Notes: generated by a model not told the origin, from the letters alone. A DNA stretch of 64,000 nucleotides from Liolophura sinensis (GCF_032854445.1 NC_088303.1:23817501-23881500); one strand, 5' to 3'. Positions 1 through 11,391 are shown, counted from the first letter of the stretch. Made by a program: numbers and translations.

Positions 1-1380
1 GCTTTTGAGTTTAAAGCGTAGATGACCCATTACTGTCATCACTGACGTCATCATCAAATCGTTTATCCAGGGGTGTTAGCTGAGAGGGAATAATTGTAGT
101 AATTCGTTGTGCCTGAAGAGATGACTCTCCACTACTCAGTGTACCTCCTCATGTTTAGTGTCTTTGATGTTTCATCGATAGCAATCTTTCTTTGCCCTCT
201 TTACTTTTGCATTTTTCCAATGGGTTTGTAATTGGGATACGCCCTGTTTGATAACGCCTCTCTGTGTATTAAAAGCTTCGGTTATCAGTGTCCAGGCCAG
301 TCATTTCTGCATCATTGCAGATTTATGATTTTCAATCATATATGTATATATAAGCAGAAGCTCATCACCTAGAAATGTTTAACTTCCCAAAAGCTAGTTT
401 CCACGGCACTTTACACTTTTCTTCGATCTCTAACGAATTATGTGAAGTATCTGCACAGCTATTTATTTTCTCTCTGTATTGTGTAGCAACCGTTTGAGAA
501 GCGGCTGATGGTGGGGAAAGATGTTCCATACGCGGTTGTGTTGATACACACTAAAAAAATTATGACAACGGAGAATTTTGTAAAAGGAAAACAAAGTCTT
601 TGATAGTAATTGTTTTAGAGTTGCTTGGAAATATAAAAATAGTCAATAGCTTCTTAACTGAATAGCAGCAATCGTAGACTCCTTATCATTCAGTTTACCA
701 TTTTCAACGTGCATTTTGTAACGTGCCGTGGAGACCGACTGTAGGGAAGTTGCGTACTTCTAGGTAATGGACTTCTGATATGAGTTAATTTTTGTTGCGC
801 TTTCTCAAGCCATTATAATATACACAGATATTCTGACTCTATATACGGGATGCAGTGGCGTGAAAAATGTGCTATACCACACCAGACGCTCACTCGTATA
901 TACGGCAAAGTCAGTCCTGATTTAAATACCAATGACATGAGTCAGCAATGGCATCGTCTGATTACCTTTCGGGTTTGCAGACATGAAGTTTAACTTAAGC
1001 TGAAAAGATAATCTCAAGATTAGTAAATTCGAACACAGAACGGCTGTTGCAGATAAGATTAAGTAAGGTTGCAGTAATAACAATTTATGTAAATCTTAGT
1101 ATATCCCGGTTTTTAAAACCAAAACGTGTTTTAAATTAGTGGAAGGTCGGAAACAAAGTCAGAACTCATCTGCTCTCAGGATTACGAAGCTGTCTTACAC
1201 TTCAGTTAGACATTTTCTCAACATAAGAATTAAGCCGAGACTGTGTTTAAATTCTTAGAGTTTGACTAAGACTTCCATGGCAAACTTATAAATCAGAGTT
1301 AAAATTCAAAGCTATACAACGCCAAGAAGACAACAAGTGAACACAAAGCCTGCTGTAAGTATAAGCTTCAGTATCCTGGG
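1..1380. other. No gene recognised
   Basis: No convincing exon, RNA gene or repeat was seen. It contains one perfect CRE palindrome (TGACGTCA at 43-50), part of a cluster described in the findings. Confidence 0.5.
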
Positions 1381-1599
1381 GCCTGATCCGAAAGCTATGA
1401 AAGCTATGACCCATTAGATTCAGCCTCAACAGCTGGCATGAGAGTTACGAAAGCTGTATGACACCTCAGATAAAGTGTCCGCTAAACTGGCATGTGGGTT
1501 AAGTAAGCTGCATGATACCTCAGACAAAGTTTGTGCTAAAATGGCATGAGAGTTACGAAAGACATATGACACCACAGGCAAGGCCACAGCTCATTTGGT
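1381..1599. repeat. Degenerate 54-bp tandem array, left part
   Basis: The word TGGCATGAGAGTTACGAAAG recurs at 1434, 1488 (diverged) and 1542, exactly 54 bp apart. Each copy continues with a TATGACACCTCAG-like segment. A weaker copy precedes it from about 1381. The period is 18 codons, but no reading frame stays open in a protein-like way, so I read it as a minisatellite. Confidence 0.8.
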
Positions 1600-1631
1600 T
1601 TTCGAGGTATAATAGCTTTATAGGTGCCATC

Positions 1632-1745
1632 TATGGTCGTGAGTTTCCGCGGGCTCTACCAGGTTTCCTCCCACCACAATCCTGGTCGCTGTCGTATAAG
1701 TGAAGTACTCTTGAGTACGGCGTAACACCAATCAAATAAATAATA
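1632..1745 (+). mobile_element. SINE family 1, 3' fragment
   Basis: This matches the 3' half of the abundant tRNA-derived SINE of this window: the segment ending CTTGAGTACGGCGTAA, then CACCAATCAAATAAATAA. The tRNA-like head is missing. It sits inside the 54-bp tandem array, whose units resume downstream. Confidence 0.88.
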
Positions 1746-1865
1746 CAAAACCTTAGGTGAAGGGTTATATTGGTATGACACATTAAGCAAAGCTACATGT
1801 AGAGCCAATCTGATGTAAGAGCTACAGAGGCTGTATGACAACTCAAAGTAAAGTATTTGCTCACC
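1746..1865. repeat. 54-bp tandem array, right part
   Basis: A further diverged unit lies at about 1810-1864 (GAGCTACAGAGGCTGTATGA, then a copy of the AAAGTA..TTTGCT tail). With the left part, this shows the array predates the SINE insertion. Confidence 0.6.
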
Positions 1866-3348
1866 TGACATGACAGCTATGTACGTGAGGAGAGACACTT
1901 TCGAGTAAATGCTCTTCCGCTACCGACGTTGGGCATTCCCCTCTGTTCTTGTGCATGGCCATTGTGTAAACCGAATGTTGTAAAGGTGTTGCATGGCCCA
2001 CTTCTGACAGTCATAGTTTAGTACTATGGCTATTACAGCTCATGTTAAAAGGACTCCAACATGGCTGACTGACTATTGTTCTGGCAGGGTGATGATGTCA
2101 TGTGCAGCCTCTCCATGGTTTTTGTGACGCTGGTATGCAACAGTCTAAGGGCAAAAGCCAGCCAAGACCGTGGTAAATAAAAGTACGTCTACAAGCTTTC
2201 GCAATAAAAGCAATGCTACTTGACAATTTATGAATCTCGACGATCGTTTTCACTTCTTAATACTATCGCATTTCAATGAACGAATAATTATGGCTCAACG
2301 CCATATCGGCAATTTTTCAGTCATCTCGTGGCGATATCGCATTTGACGCTTTAAGCATGCAACGACACTTTAATGGACCCTTTCATGGCCATTGATACCC
2401 GCTCTCTTCCTGGCAATGCCACCCAAGAACCGCCTCTTAGTCTGCTGCCGTATTTAAGACGGGCGCATGACCTGATTTAACAGGGTGAAAATACTAACAG
2501 ACATATACCTATTCCCCTCCAGGCCTGTACCTGTGAGAGTGGCCGCGTGGGGAGAGGGTCTATAAAACCAGGTTGTTTTGGTGAAAAATGTTATGACTTG
2601 ACTACACCAGTCTCTCGTGTACTGTAGCAATTCATTCTTGATCATTTAGTCATAAAAAATATTTTTCCGTTATTCGCTTTATTAGCCTAAAATAGACCAG
2701 AACGCATCTCCTGCGATCCTGGAGGGTGGTGCTTGAGGGGTCTGGACAGCCCCTTGATCGTCGCTTTGATTGGCTGTGATGGTCAATCCAATCAACGCGG
2801 TATAAGGAAGGCTAAACATTAAAGGATTTAGACGAAGTAAACTCAAATAGGCCTAATAACGGTATGTTTATTTCAGGCAAACGTAAAATATGTCTTATAT
2901 TTATATAGAAAGGGAACATAGAAAGAAATATATCCTTGAGGGGACAGAAGACGGATAATTCCACTGATGATAAATCTGGTTATTGTTAATATTGTATGAG
3001 ATCTGTGTCAGTTCATACTCAGCTAAATAAGCTCATTCGTTAAACCCACGTCAAAGCTAGAACACAAGACGATCTCCATCGGTAATGGATATGTCTAGCC
3101 TATATAAGGTTTTCTTATGAAAAATATGGGTTCCGCTGCAAAGAGAGCAACGAAAGCTATATGACACTTTAGGTAAATGCAAGAAAATAAATAAATAAAA
3201 AGTCATAAAAGTACTTCGAATCAGTACTGCCAAAAATAACAGTGGCAAACTTCGACATCCACTCTGGCCGCCTGTCAGTGTAAACCAGGACTTCATGTTC
3301 ACTTTTGAGGGTGTACAATCTTGTAAGTAATGTACTTAACTATCTGAC
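1866..3348. other. No gene recognised; one promoter-like inverted repeat
   Basis: No exon was seen. At 2766-2795 there is an inverted pair TTGATTGG / CCAATCAA (two CCAAT-type boxes in opposite orientation), followed at 2801 by TATAAGGAAG. A stray diverged unit of the 54-bp repeat lies at about 3139-3183. Confidence 0.4.
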
Positions 3349-3545
3349 CTCTTCGGTAGCCTGTTGGTAGAGCGTCTGTCTCGAAGTCGGGAAACCTTGG
3401 ACCAAGAATTAATACTGCAATAGGGACAGCACTTTGGGGGCATGCACACGCCCTGCCACTAGAAGACACTGTATATGTACACTCACCTGATGACTCCTCG
3501 TCATCATATGAATGAAGAATTGTTAATTACGAAGTAAACCTCCAC
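3349..3545 (+). mobile_element. Old tRNA-derived SINE
   Basis: It begins with a tRNA box-A-like word (TAGCCTGTTGG) in a GGTAGAGCGTCTG context and has a degenerate box-B region. It ends with GAATTGTTAATTACGAAGTA, which resembles the 3' tail of SINE family 2 (GTTAAGAACGACGTTAAACC). It is strongly diverged, so the family is uncertain. Confidence 0.55.
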
Positions 3546-4373
3546 GAATAGATACACACTTTAATATTTAAGCAGGATGGCTCTTGCCACATATTTCAGC
3601 AACGTCTTCTGCTTTCACATGGATGCTATGTATGTACTTCTTGATGACAAAAACAATACTCTCGTATAGTACATGTACACAGACACTGGAGCTGTTAAAA
3701 GCAAGTGCGCTACTTGGTTTTTAACAGCAATTAGTTTAACGAAGTGTTTAATAGTTTAGCAGATGAATAATTTAGTAACACAATATATTTCTTAAACCAA
3801 CGCTGACGAATAGGTTGCTTTTGCGTGGATATCACGCCAACCAGCATTTAAATTAAGAAACTCTCTACTTTGACTAATTTTACATCGACTCGAAGGGTGT
3901 GCATTTGAAACTAGTGGTGTAGATTTCGTAAAAACGATCACATGGTTTAAGCTAAAACCCAAGACTCTTCGGATCCAAAGATTTAGATTGTACAAGAAGA
4001 ATAAAGTGTAAGCATTTCACGTGCTGACATATATGCCCACAATCGACTCTGTACTGCGGTGATTAACGTCATTTCAGCTAACAGCCATCGTGACGTCACA
4101 CCAGGATTGTGTTCACGTCACTTCTGTTTAACTGTCCTCAAACTACAATGATTTTGTTTTTGGGGCACACATTTTGTTGAATTGTATCCTTGTATCAGTT
4201 CTGTAAAGTATTACACAAGACAACCAGAGAATTAAGTGGGAAGCGAAAGCCAATACTATATATTCAACGTCTTTAAATCACACTTCAGGTTGTAGAAAGA
4301 ACAAGAGCAATGTACTGTAAGACATGACGCACATGGGTAGCACACATTTAACGAAATCATATACTCTTGCCGT
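3546..4373. other. No gene recognised
   Basis: Nothing supportable, apart from a CRE palindrome at 4091-4098. It probably contains sequence 3' of the minus-strand GPCR gene. Confidence 0.4.
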
Positions 4374-4379
4374 TTTATT
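4374..4379 (-). terminator. Candidate polyadenylation signal of the GPCR gene
   Basis: TTTATT on the plus strand reads AATAAA on the minus strand, about 60 bp past the GPCR stop codon. The position fits a short 3' UTR. It is a six-base word in AT-rich DNA, so chance is possible. Confidence 0.5.
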
Positions 4380-4438
4380 TTAAGAAAAATACAAGTTGCT
4401 AATTTTCATTACGTGCTATTTTTCTCGATGTTGTGGCA

Positions 4439-5434
4439 TCAATTCATGGCTGTGACGTCACTAGACACGGAGTTTTCAGATGCTCTGCAGAATATACGCT
4501 TTAAATCGTTGCGAAACTCTCGGCCGCTTAGACAGTAAAGAATGAAATTTAGACAATTGTTCCAAAAGAGAAGTTGTGACGCAATGTCACTTACCATGGT
4601 GTGAATTGCCTGTTGATGTGGAGTGTCAAGTGACCAGTACGGCTCCACGATATGCAAAACTGTCAAAGGCGTTGTTGTTATGAAGAAAACCAGACATATC
4701 GAAAGTAAAAGTATATTCGTGCGTTTCTGCGAGGCCAGTCTCCCGTCTGACGGCTGTCCCATCACGTGAACACGTTTGTTCTGACTGCGCATGCGTAGGA
4801 GAATTGCGCAATTGAGAGTTGTAAGTACGACGCAGGGCAGAAAGGACAACACCGTCATGTCGATCCAAGGCCATACGAAATTTAACCACTCAGAATAACG
4901 CATAAGAGCGCCACATGTATAAACAGAGGTCGTCATGTTTGATACAGTTATGGTTTGTTCTGTTCGGTGATAGGTAAAGCTGATTGAGCAGTTCACGGCA
5001 ATGAGAATAACAAATATCACCGACATAGAAACCAGCGCCCTGTTCCGTGTACACAAGGTTTTGGCCTTGAACGGCAAGAAGACGCTGATTGAGCGATCCA
5101 CTGTCATTGCGATAATAACGTACACTGACATGTCGGTGGCAATAAAAGAGAAGAAAAGGTAAACTCCACAGTGACATGCCAGGACGATGTCCAACTGGAA
5201 CGCATGCGCAAGAAATCCCCTCAAAGACGATAGTAGCAAAGCCAGGGAGTCGAACACGGCCAGCACTGCCAGAAATGTGTAGGACGATTGCGTTCGGGAT
5301 TTAACAGCTTTTGGATAAAATATACAAAATGATAAAACATTTCCGATCAGCCCACAAACTAGAAGCAAAGGGGAGATTATCAAGATTAGGTAGTGACCAA
5401 CTTGGTATTCAACATAATCTTCCGGTGACATCAT
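4439..5434 (-). CDS. Rhodopsin-family (class A) G-protein-coupled receptor, peptide type
   Basis: A seven-transmembrane receptor at the plasma membrane, expected to couple an extracellular ligand to G proteins. The first ATG is at 5434; an in-frame TGA lies just upstream, so the start is well bounded unless a 5' coding exon exists. That gives 331 residues, normal for the family. Landmarks: GN in TM1 (about 31-32), LAVxD in TM2 (D62), DRS instead of DRY after TM3 (113-115), FFITTTP in TM6 in place of FxxCWxP (250-256), and NFILY in TM7 in place of NPxxY (296-300). A TM3 cysteine can pair with the ECL2 cysteine at 174, next to an NMT glycosylation site at 166. A Lys/Arg-rich loop precedes TM6. 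The whole receptor is in one exon. The divergent TM6/TM7 motifs recall the FMRFamide-receptor and GPR139-like groups expanded in lophotrochozoans; the ligand cannot be told. A polyA signal follows 60 bp downstream. Confidence 0.94.
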   Translation of the reverse strand: MMSPEDYVEYQVGHYLILIISPLLLVCGLIGNVLSFCIFYPKAVKSRTQSSYTFLAVLAVFDSLALLLSSLRGFLAHAFQLDIVLACHCGVYLFFSFIATDMSVYVIIAMTVDRSISVFLPFKAKTLCTRNRALVSMSVIFVILIAVNCSISFTYHRTEQTITVSNMTTSVYTCGALMRYSEWLNFVWPWIDMTVLSFLPCVVLTTLNCAILLRMRSQNKRVHVMGQPSDGRLASQKRTNILLLSICLVFFITTTPLTVLHIVEPYWSLDTPHQQAIHTMVSDIASQLLFWNNCLNFILYCLSGREFRNDLKRIFCRASENSVSSDVTAMN

Positions 5435-5446
5435 TTTACAGTCCAC

Positions 5447-7861
5447 AAGTCAGCTCCTGCAAGCCCTAGATGCCATTCACGTCACGACGTTATCCTTTTG
5501 TCCTGAAAATATGAGAAATGACACACAATTTCAGAAAATTATCATGTGTGATTTTATTCCATGGTTGTAGGTATCTGAGCAAGGTGTGATCTGGTCACAT
5601 CCATCACTATTAAAGCAGTGCCATGAACAGTAAAGCATTGAGCTGCCTATGACCTCATCAGAAGCGCGATAAGCGCACGCGCACGCCCTGGGTGATTTTT
5701 CTGATTAACAATCTACCTTTTTATTTCTGTAAGAGAACAAAGATATAGATCACAATGGATAACGTGAATATTGAGCCGATGTTATTGTGCTAAAATGAAT
5801 TACTGCCTAAGCACAATTTGCTGAGACAGCGTACAGTTAATTGCACCCACAGGCTAGTTAAACATTCCCACATGCTAGGATGGAATGTATAGCATTGGCG
5901 CACGCATGACTCGTGAGCGTGAACCGCCAGATAACATTTCCTCGTTTTTGCTATATATAATTTAACACTGCATCAAAACACAGAGCGAAGACATTTTTCG
6001 AGGGATTTTCTTAGAGCATACAAAATTATACAGACGCTGGGGAAAATATCATTCATTTTTCCACTGTGAAAGAAAATCTGAACACCCATATTCTTGATGT
6101 ACATCGCGCTATTTCAAAATCGGTGAGTTTCCTTTATTTGACTACTATAAACATATATCAGTTCTCGTTGCCTGAGGCTTGTCTGTCGTATCATTGATTT
6201 TACATTGCTGTCTTTCATATCCTATCTCTCATTGTTCATCGGGGTTTGGAGTCAGAAGCGAACGATGACACTCGTGGAGCATTTTACAAAGGCTTACGTT
6301 TCTTGAACATCACTTGTCTACAGCCAATGTGGGATTTAAGCATGTGCCTCAGACTTGGAGAAGTTTTTCAGTAACTTGCCAAAGGTCGGTGGTTTTACCA
6401 TGGCGCTCTGGTTGCTTCCACTGTAAAACTGACTGCGTTAATTCTGAAAATCCTTGAATGTGGCATTATGCAGTCAAATTTTTCTAAGAAACAAAACAGA
6501 AAAAACGTACTAGAAAATTTATATACTGCATACCTCAGCGACATCTGTGGAAATCAAGCCGAAAGTATCAAAATATCAGAAGGCTAAATTAGGTTTATTC
6601 GTGAACTGTTTTTCGCATTTCTTATTGTGTGATTTAAAAAAAAACCTGAACGTTTGCTATTAAAGTGAACATAAAGTTAGCCAACAAAGCTGAATTAATT
6701 AATAAATTAGTGTTCCAGAAATATTCCAAAAATATTTTAAAATTCTACACAGCGTATCAACAAAATAAATAGCAAAAAATCGTCAGTACCTAGCCACTCA
6801 TTTGTGACGCCAAGTTATAGCTATCTAGAGTGACGTCACAAAACCTAGGAGCTCTCCCGACTCGTCTGTATCAAACAATGTGACGATGAGAAAATACAAA
6901 CAAAAACGCCTGATACCCAAGAGTATCAGCTCTGATCCGTGTTCAAAGGGTCGTATTTTAGCGGTCCTGCTCGTCCTCGTCCTGCATGGATGTAAACATT
7001 TGGCCTAACTGGCTGTACCGACTTCAGGGAATTCACCGAACATAACAGGGCCTTCTGACTGATAACAGTCTCTTTCATTCAGATTCTTGGAAGATATTTT
7101 TGTAATAAATCTGACTTTGCTAAGGAAAATAATGCAAAGTCACAATATTTTTCTTCAAGCTATGACTCTCATGAGGCGTTTTTTTTTTTTTGCCAGCTCA
7201 CCCTGACAAGTTACTGCAGTATTCCGCAGCCGTTCGCAGTTCCCTGCTCATAAATGTGTCGTCCAAAATGCATCAGTTTAACAATTAAACTAACCACAAA
7301 ATCTAATTTATTGTAACTGTATGTCAGGTGTAAACAGAACAACGACTCTTCAGCAATAGCAAAAGCTATTTTGACGTCATGACGTCACAGAATGGTTAGA
7401 CATTCATGTATGTAATCAGTATATGGCGGAGGCTGTGTAACTTTGTATTCCATTCCCAGTGAAGACAATTACGTCACAGAAAGATTGAACATGTTCATGT
7501 ACTAACCAGTGTGCTGTAGACGATATGATACTTGGCTGCAGTGTTTATTTCCCGGTGAGAAATGTGCCATTGTCGAAGATTACGAGCAGATCTGTACCAA
7601 CGAATGTTTCACCTCTCAAAACACTTCACAGTCGCATTTGCCGTCAATTTGATACTCTTTCAGACTGAAATTAGTAACCATATAGTCTGGCTAGGTACCC
7701 CTTTTGTCTAGAAACAGTGGTTTTGCCTGGTATGTATGACGTGGTCTTCCAACGCTACGTCGTATGGGTGTGAGAGTGTTTACATGACTGAAGTTTTTCA
7801 TGTCTAATCATAAGATTACCTGCATTAAACGTTTTGGGTAGGGTTATAGAATTGAAATAAT
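5447..7861. other. No gene recognised; CRE palindromes
   Basis: This is the upstream side of the GPCR gene. Two CRE palindromes stand in direct tandem at 7372-7387, and another is at 6831-6838. A CpG-containing patch lies at about 5660-5690. No exon, RNA gene or clear repeat was recognised. Confidence 0.4.
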
Positions 7862-8027
7862 GTTTCCTGCGATGGGTGTCTACCGACAGTTTTATAGTCA
7901 ATAAGGTGGGCGCGAATAGAAAATTTAGGGTTCAGGCTACGCCTTCGACCTAAAATACTAACCTCGTCCCCCTTATTGACTGTAAAATTGCAGATAGACA
8001 CTCATATTTCTTAACAAGAAACCACAC
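7862..8027. mobile_element. Palindromic MITE-like element
   Basis: About 50 bp at the left (GGTGTCTACCGACAGTTTTA, then TAGTCAATAAGG) returns inverted at the right (CCTTATTGACTGTAAAATTG, then CAGATAGACACTCAT). The centre is itself a smaller inverted pair (TTTAGGGTTCAGGC / GCCTTCGACCTAAA). The unit folds back almost completely and carries no reading frame, as expected of a non-autonomous foldback DNA element. Confidence 0.8.
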
Positions 8028-9197
8028 ACTGACAATCGAGAGCTAGGTTTTTTGTAACCGTCAATTATTACGTGACGCTTTTATAAGGGCTTCTACAACA
8101 TGGTTACTGGGGTGAATTGTGCGTCAGTGCCATATCCCCAATGCTGAACTTTATCTAAGAACTCGGCTTTCAAAACTTTATAGAATTGTTTACATAGACA
8201 TATTTTTCTGTGATAATTGTGTCCTATATCATTTTTTCTATGTACATATAGTGGCAGACTTTATGTTTACTTTAATGATACTGACCATTAGTAAAGCGAC
8301 CTACGGAAGTAACGCCGTCTGAATCCCCGGAGCTGCGGTGTACACGTACTTCCATATACCCAATGGCCTAGCCTGCGCTTAATGTTGTTTTCTTGTGGTC
8401 AAGCCGATGCTGAATCCCTGTGGCTGCTCGCCCCGTGTTTATATAAGTTCCATAGATACAAATTAGAAGACGCGACATCCACGTTGCACGCTTTGGCTGG
8501 CTTAGTCTCCACATCCTGTGCCACCCTGTCGCAAAGGAAGTTCAGATGATCTAGTGCTTGATAAATGCCTCATGCCAAGTTAATGCAACATTCGCAGAAA
8601 TCGCGTAAGGCTGTTTAATAACAGTCGATAAGTAATTACACTGAAGATAGTCACGTGGTGTATCTAAGCGCTTTATGTTTGCCAAATACTTCTCGTGACT
8701 TACTACAAAGAGTGTGCATTTACACCATTTTGACGTCCGAGCAATGCAGATTTGCACAAAAGATGTTTATTCTAGAAGAATGAACATTAAAAGCAATCCA
8801 GAAATCTGATCATTAACATTTCATAATCTCTAAACTGTTCATCTGTATTAAAGCGATAAGAGCTGTTGCCATTGAACTACTTTCCATGCAAGTTTTACAT
8901 AAGACTTAAGACATGGCGTTTTTAATCATTCAAAAGATTCTTCCCTGCACGTAATACACATGACTTGTAACAATCCTCCTTCTCGTATGGTGTTCTCTGT
9001 ATGTGCGTAGCTAAATGTGTTGAAAATAAGTAGCCACGTTAAAGGAAAAGACCTCTCAAAAAGGAACGTTAAAAGAACAAAGAGTTTATCCAACTCTGAT
9101 AACGCTTTTTACGCATGAGTGAAAGCTAGCTGAACTAGTGTTGCCAAAAATTCCATCCCTCTGGTGGACATCATTAAAAAAGATAATGTGACGTCAG
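8028..9197. other. No gene recognised
   Basis: No convincing exon or repeat. Short open frames here (for example 8119-8322 and 8551-8757) have no protein-like features. A CRE palindrome is at 9189-9196. Confidence 0.4.
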
Positions 9198-9285
9198 AGT
9201 TCCTAGATACCTCCAGGACGTCTGATAAAGCCCACCATAATATTCAAATATTTCAATGCTTTTCAACACTCCTAAAAAATCTGAA
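9198..9285. mobile_element. Solo arm of a MITE also present at 24 kb
   Basis: AGAGTTCCTAGATACC, then ATAAAGCCCACCATA, then CAACACTCCTAAAAAATCTG matches the reverse complement of 24147-24232 and, more weakly, 24378-24450. Only one arm is found here, so it is a truncated or solo copy. Confidence 0.65.
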
Positions 9286-9796
9286 AAAAATGGACTTATT
9301 TTTAAACATAGTTTGCAGTTGCCTGTGTGATGAACCTTACTTCCGGGGCGAACATCCAGGGCCCTCTATATTTACTTGGCGGGCAATCACACAGGACAAT
9401 TTAAACACATAAATCTCTCAGTAGCCGAATGAGTGCAAACTGTTTATGTAACAATCAGTGGAATGCTAAGCCTAATGTTGTAAGTTGTTGTTACCATGGA
9501 TAACATTCTGTAGATTCTAAGATTCTATACTTGATCTCTTTGTTATTAACCACGGTAATCGGAATAAAAACCGAGACAAAAAGCAATAGTAAAACACTTT
9601 TATGTGTTCATGTATTCAAGCTATTTGCATTAAACAACAATTAAAATCAAATATGTTCTTTTTTTATGTCAACAGCATTCGTCGGAAGCCAATTTCGAGG
9701 GATAAAGGGCAATAGAAAAAAGGCGCAGATGGAATTACGTAAACACAATAAACAGTCTGTCAGCAATAGCACCGCGGACCAGTGTTGTCGGATTGC

Positions 9797-10055
9797 GAGG
9801 ACCTCAGCCTGATTCTTACCTAGATATGGATAAGACTTTCTCGAAATTCTATTCTCACGATGGAATGGAATATAATGAAGCCGGGTAATTTCACTTTCAT
9901 TGAAGTCTGGTGACGTATGCATATATATATATATATATATATATTATATTCCATTCCATCGTGAGAATAGAATTCATTATATTCCATTCCATCGTGAGAA
10001 TAGAATTTTCGAGAAAGTCTTATCCATATCTAGGTAAGAATCAGGCTATGGTCCT

Positions 10056-10056
<1 letters not shown>
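9797..10056. repeat. 84-bp inverted repeat around an AT-repeat spacer
   Basis: The left arm (9797-9879) and right arm (9973-10056) are near-identical reverse complements. They read outward through ACCTAGATATGGATAAGACT and TTCTATTCTCACGATGG. The spacer contains (AT)n and an additional direct copy of the arm end (about 9943-9974). The locus could extrude a large hairpin. It could be a foldback transposon or an inverted duplication formed at the AT repeat. Confidence 0.88.
9919..9944. repeat. (AT)n microsatellite
   Basis: An uninterrupted AT dinucleotide run in the spacer of the inverted repeat. Confidence 0.95.

Positions 10057-10057
<1 letters not shown>

Positions 10058-10147
<90 letters not shown>
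10058..10147. repeat. (AT)n microsatellite, about 90 bp
   Basis: A pure AT dinucleotide run immediately outside the right arm of the 84-bp inverted repeat. The open frame of alternating Ile-Tyr across it is an artefact. Confidence 0.97.
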
Positions 10148-10150
<3 letters not shown>

Positions 10151-10305
10151 GAGAGGGGGGTGGGGGCATGTTTCATGATGACTTAATAGCTTACATATAT
10201 ATCATGGTATAAATAACCTCATGCCTTGGTGACTATATAGGTCTAATATAAGTAGCTAAACTTCTGACACGTGTAAACAATATTTTAAATTAAAAAGAGG
10301 TATAT

Positions 10306-10568
10306 GGCGCCTCCGTGGCTCAGTCGGTTAGCGCGCTAGCGCAGCGTAATGACCCAGGAGCCTCTCACCAATGCGGTCGCTGTGAGTTCAAGTCCAGCTC
10401 ATGCTGGCTTCCTCTCCGGCCGTAAGTGCGAAGGTGTTCCAGCAACCTGTGGATGGTCGTGGGTTTCCCCCGGGCTCTGCCCGGTTTCCACCCACCATAA
10501 TGCTGGCCGCCGTCGTATAAGTGAAATATTCTTGAGTACGGCGTAAAACACCAATCAAAAAAAAAAAA
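10306..10568 (+). mobile_element. SINE family 1, full-length copy with TSD
   Basis: The best copy of the dominant SINE. It has a tRNA-like head with box A (TGGCTCAGTCGG) and box B (GAGTTCAAGTCC), a body containing GGGTTTCCCCCGGGCTCTGC, a 3' end CTTGAGTACGGCGTAAAACA, and a poly-A tail. The 14-bp direct repeat AAAAAGAGGTATAT at 10292-10305 and 10564-10577 is the target-site duplication left by target-primed reverse transcription. Confidence 0.95.
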
Positions 10569-10655
10569 GAGGTATATATGATATGAACAATATAGGTCAG
10601 CCTACGTTATGGTGTGTGCCATACTGCACGATCTTAATGTCAAACGCCCTTGACT

Positions 10656-10798
10656 GATTTATTTATTTGATTGGTGCTTTACCGCGTACTCAAGAATATT
10701 TCACTGATACGACTGTGGCCATTAATGTGGTAGGAGGGAACCATGCACAGCCCAGATGGAAACCCACGACCATCCGAAGATTGCTGGGAGGCTGAACA
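10656..10798 (-). mobile_element. SINE family 1, 3' half
   Basis: Reverse-strand copy starting with the tail (TTTATTTATTTGATTGGTGC). It runs through ACTCAAGAATATTTCACTGA and ACCCACGACCATCCGAAGAT, then stops before the tRNA head. Confidence 0.92.
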
Positions 10799-11007
10799 CT
10801 TTGAAGAGCCGGAGTTGTTCCACTTAATCCACTTCCATGCTCCAAATATACCTACATTTTTATATCGGTGAAAAGTGACGATATTTCTGTTAGCAAAACA
10901 CCTTGGCAAACGGGTACAAATTAATCAGTTTATAACACAGCTTTGCATTATCGCCAGTCAGTGACGTTTAGTGCGGTAACTCAGTCCCAAACAATCCGCG
11001 GCCTACC

Positions 11008-11315
11008 GGCCCCGATAGCACAGTTGGTTGAGCGTCTGCTTCAGGAGCGGTAGATCCGGGGCCGATCCTGCATCGAGTCACACCTAAGGCCTTAAAAAAG
11101 AGAGTTGTAACTTCCTCGCTTGGCGTTCAGCATAAAGGAGCGACGACAGGTTCAGTATAATGGCTCAGGCGGGGCAGCTTACATGCCTTCGGTAAGTCGT
11201 CTCAGTGAAGCAGCAACAAGGAGGCACATTACATACACTCTAAAGATTCCTTCGCCTTCATGCGACTGAAAAATTGTTAGGTACGACGTTAAACCCCAAG
11301 CACTCACTCAGTCAC
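11008..11315 (+). mobile_element. SINE family 2, full-length tRNA-derived copy
   Basis: The tRNA-like head has box A (TAGCACAGTTGG). The core is GTATAATGGCTCAGGCGGGG, then CTTCGGTAAGTCGTCTCAGT. The 3' end is GTACGACGTTAAACCCCAAG, then CACTCACTCAGTCACT. This body is unrelated to family 1. Confidence 0.9.
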
Positions 11316-11391
11316 TCTGTGGCCGATAAGCTTTGGTGCATACCTGGCACGGCCTGTGGGAAAGCGGCCTTAAAAAAAATCTTAGATTGAC

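Noticed and set aside
4626-5177. Additional minus-strand frames inside the GPCR
   Set aside because: They are other-frame shadows of the receptor.
5435-5446. GPCR start four codons upstream, at 5446
   Set aside because: That codon is GTG, preceded by an in-frame TGA; the first ATG is at 5434.
9910-10152. Open frame of alternating Ile-Tyr, and similar ones at 27405-27797 and 35760-36059
   Set aside because: They are produced by (AT)n microsatellites.
10306-10400. A tRNA gene
   Set aside because: Box A and box B are present, but the sequence is the head of a SINE with body, tail and target-site duplication, repeated many times in the window.
10349-10546. Frames with [14 protein letters not shown]-type peptides here and at 1512-1703, 20018-20380, 42002-42190 and 51627-51830
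   Set aside because: All lie across SINE family 1 bodies.
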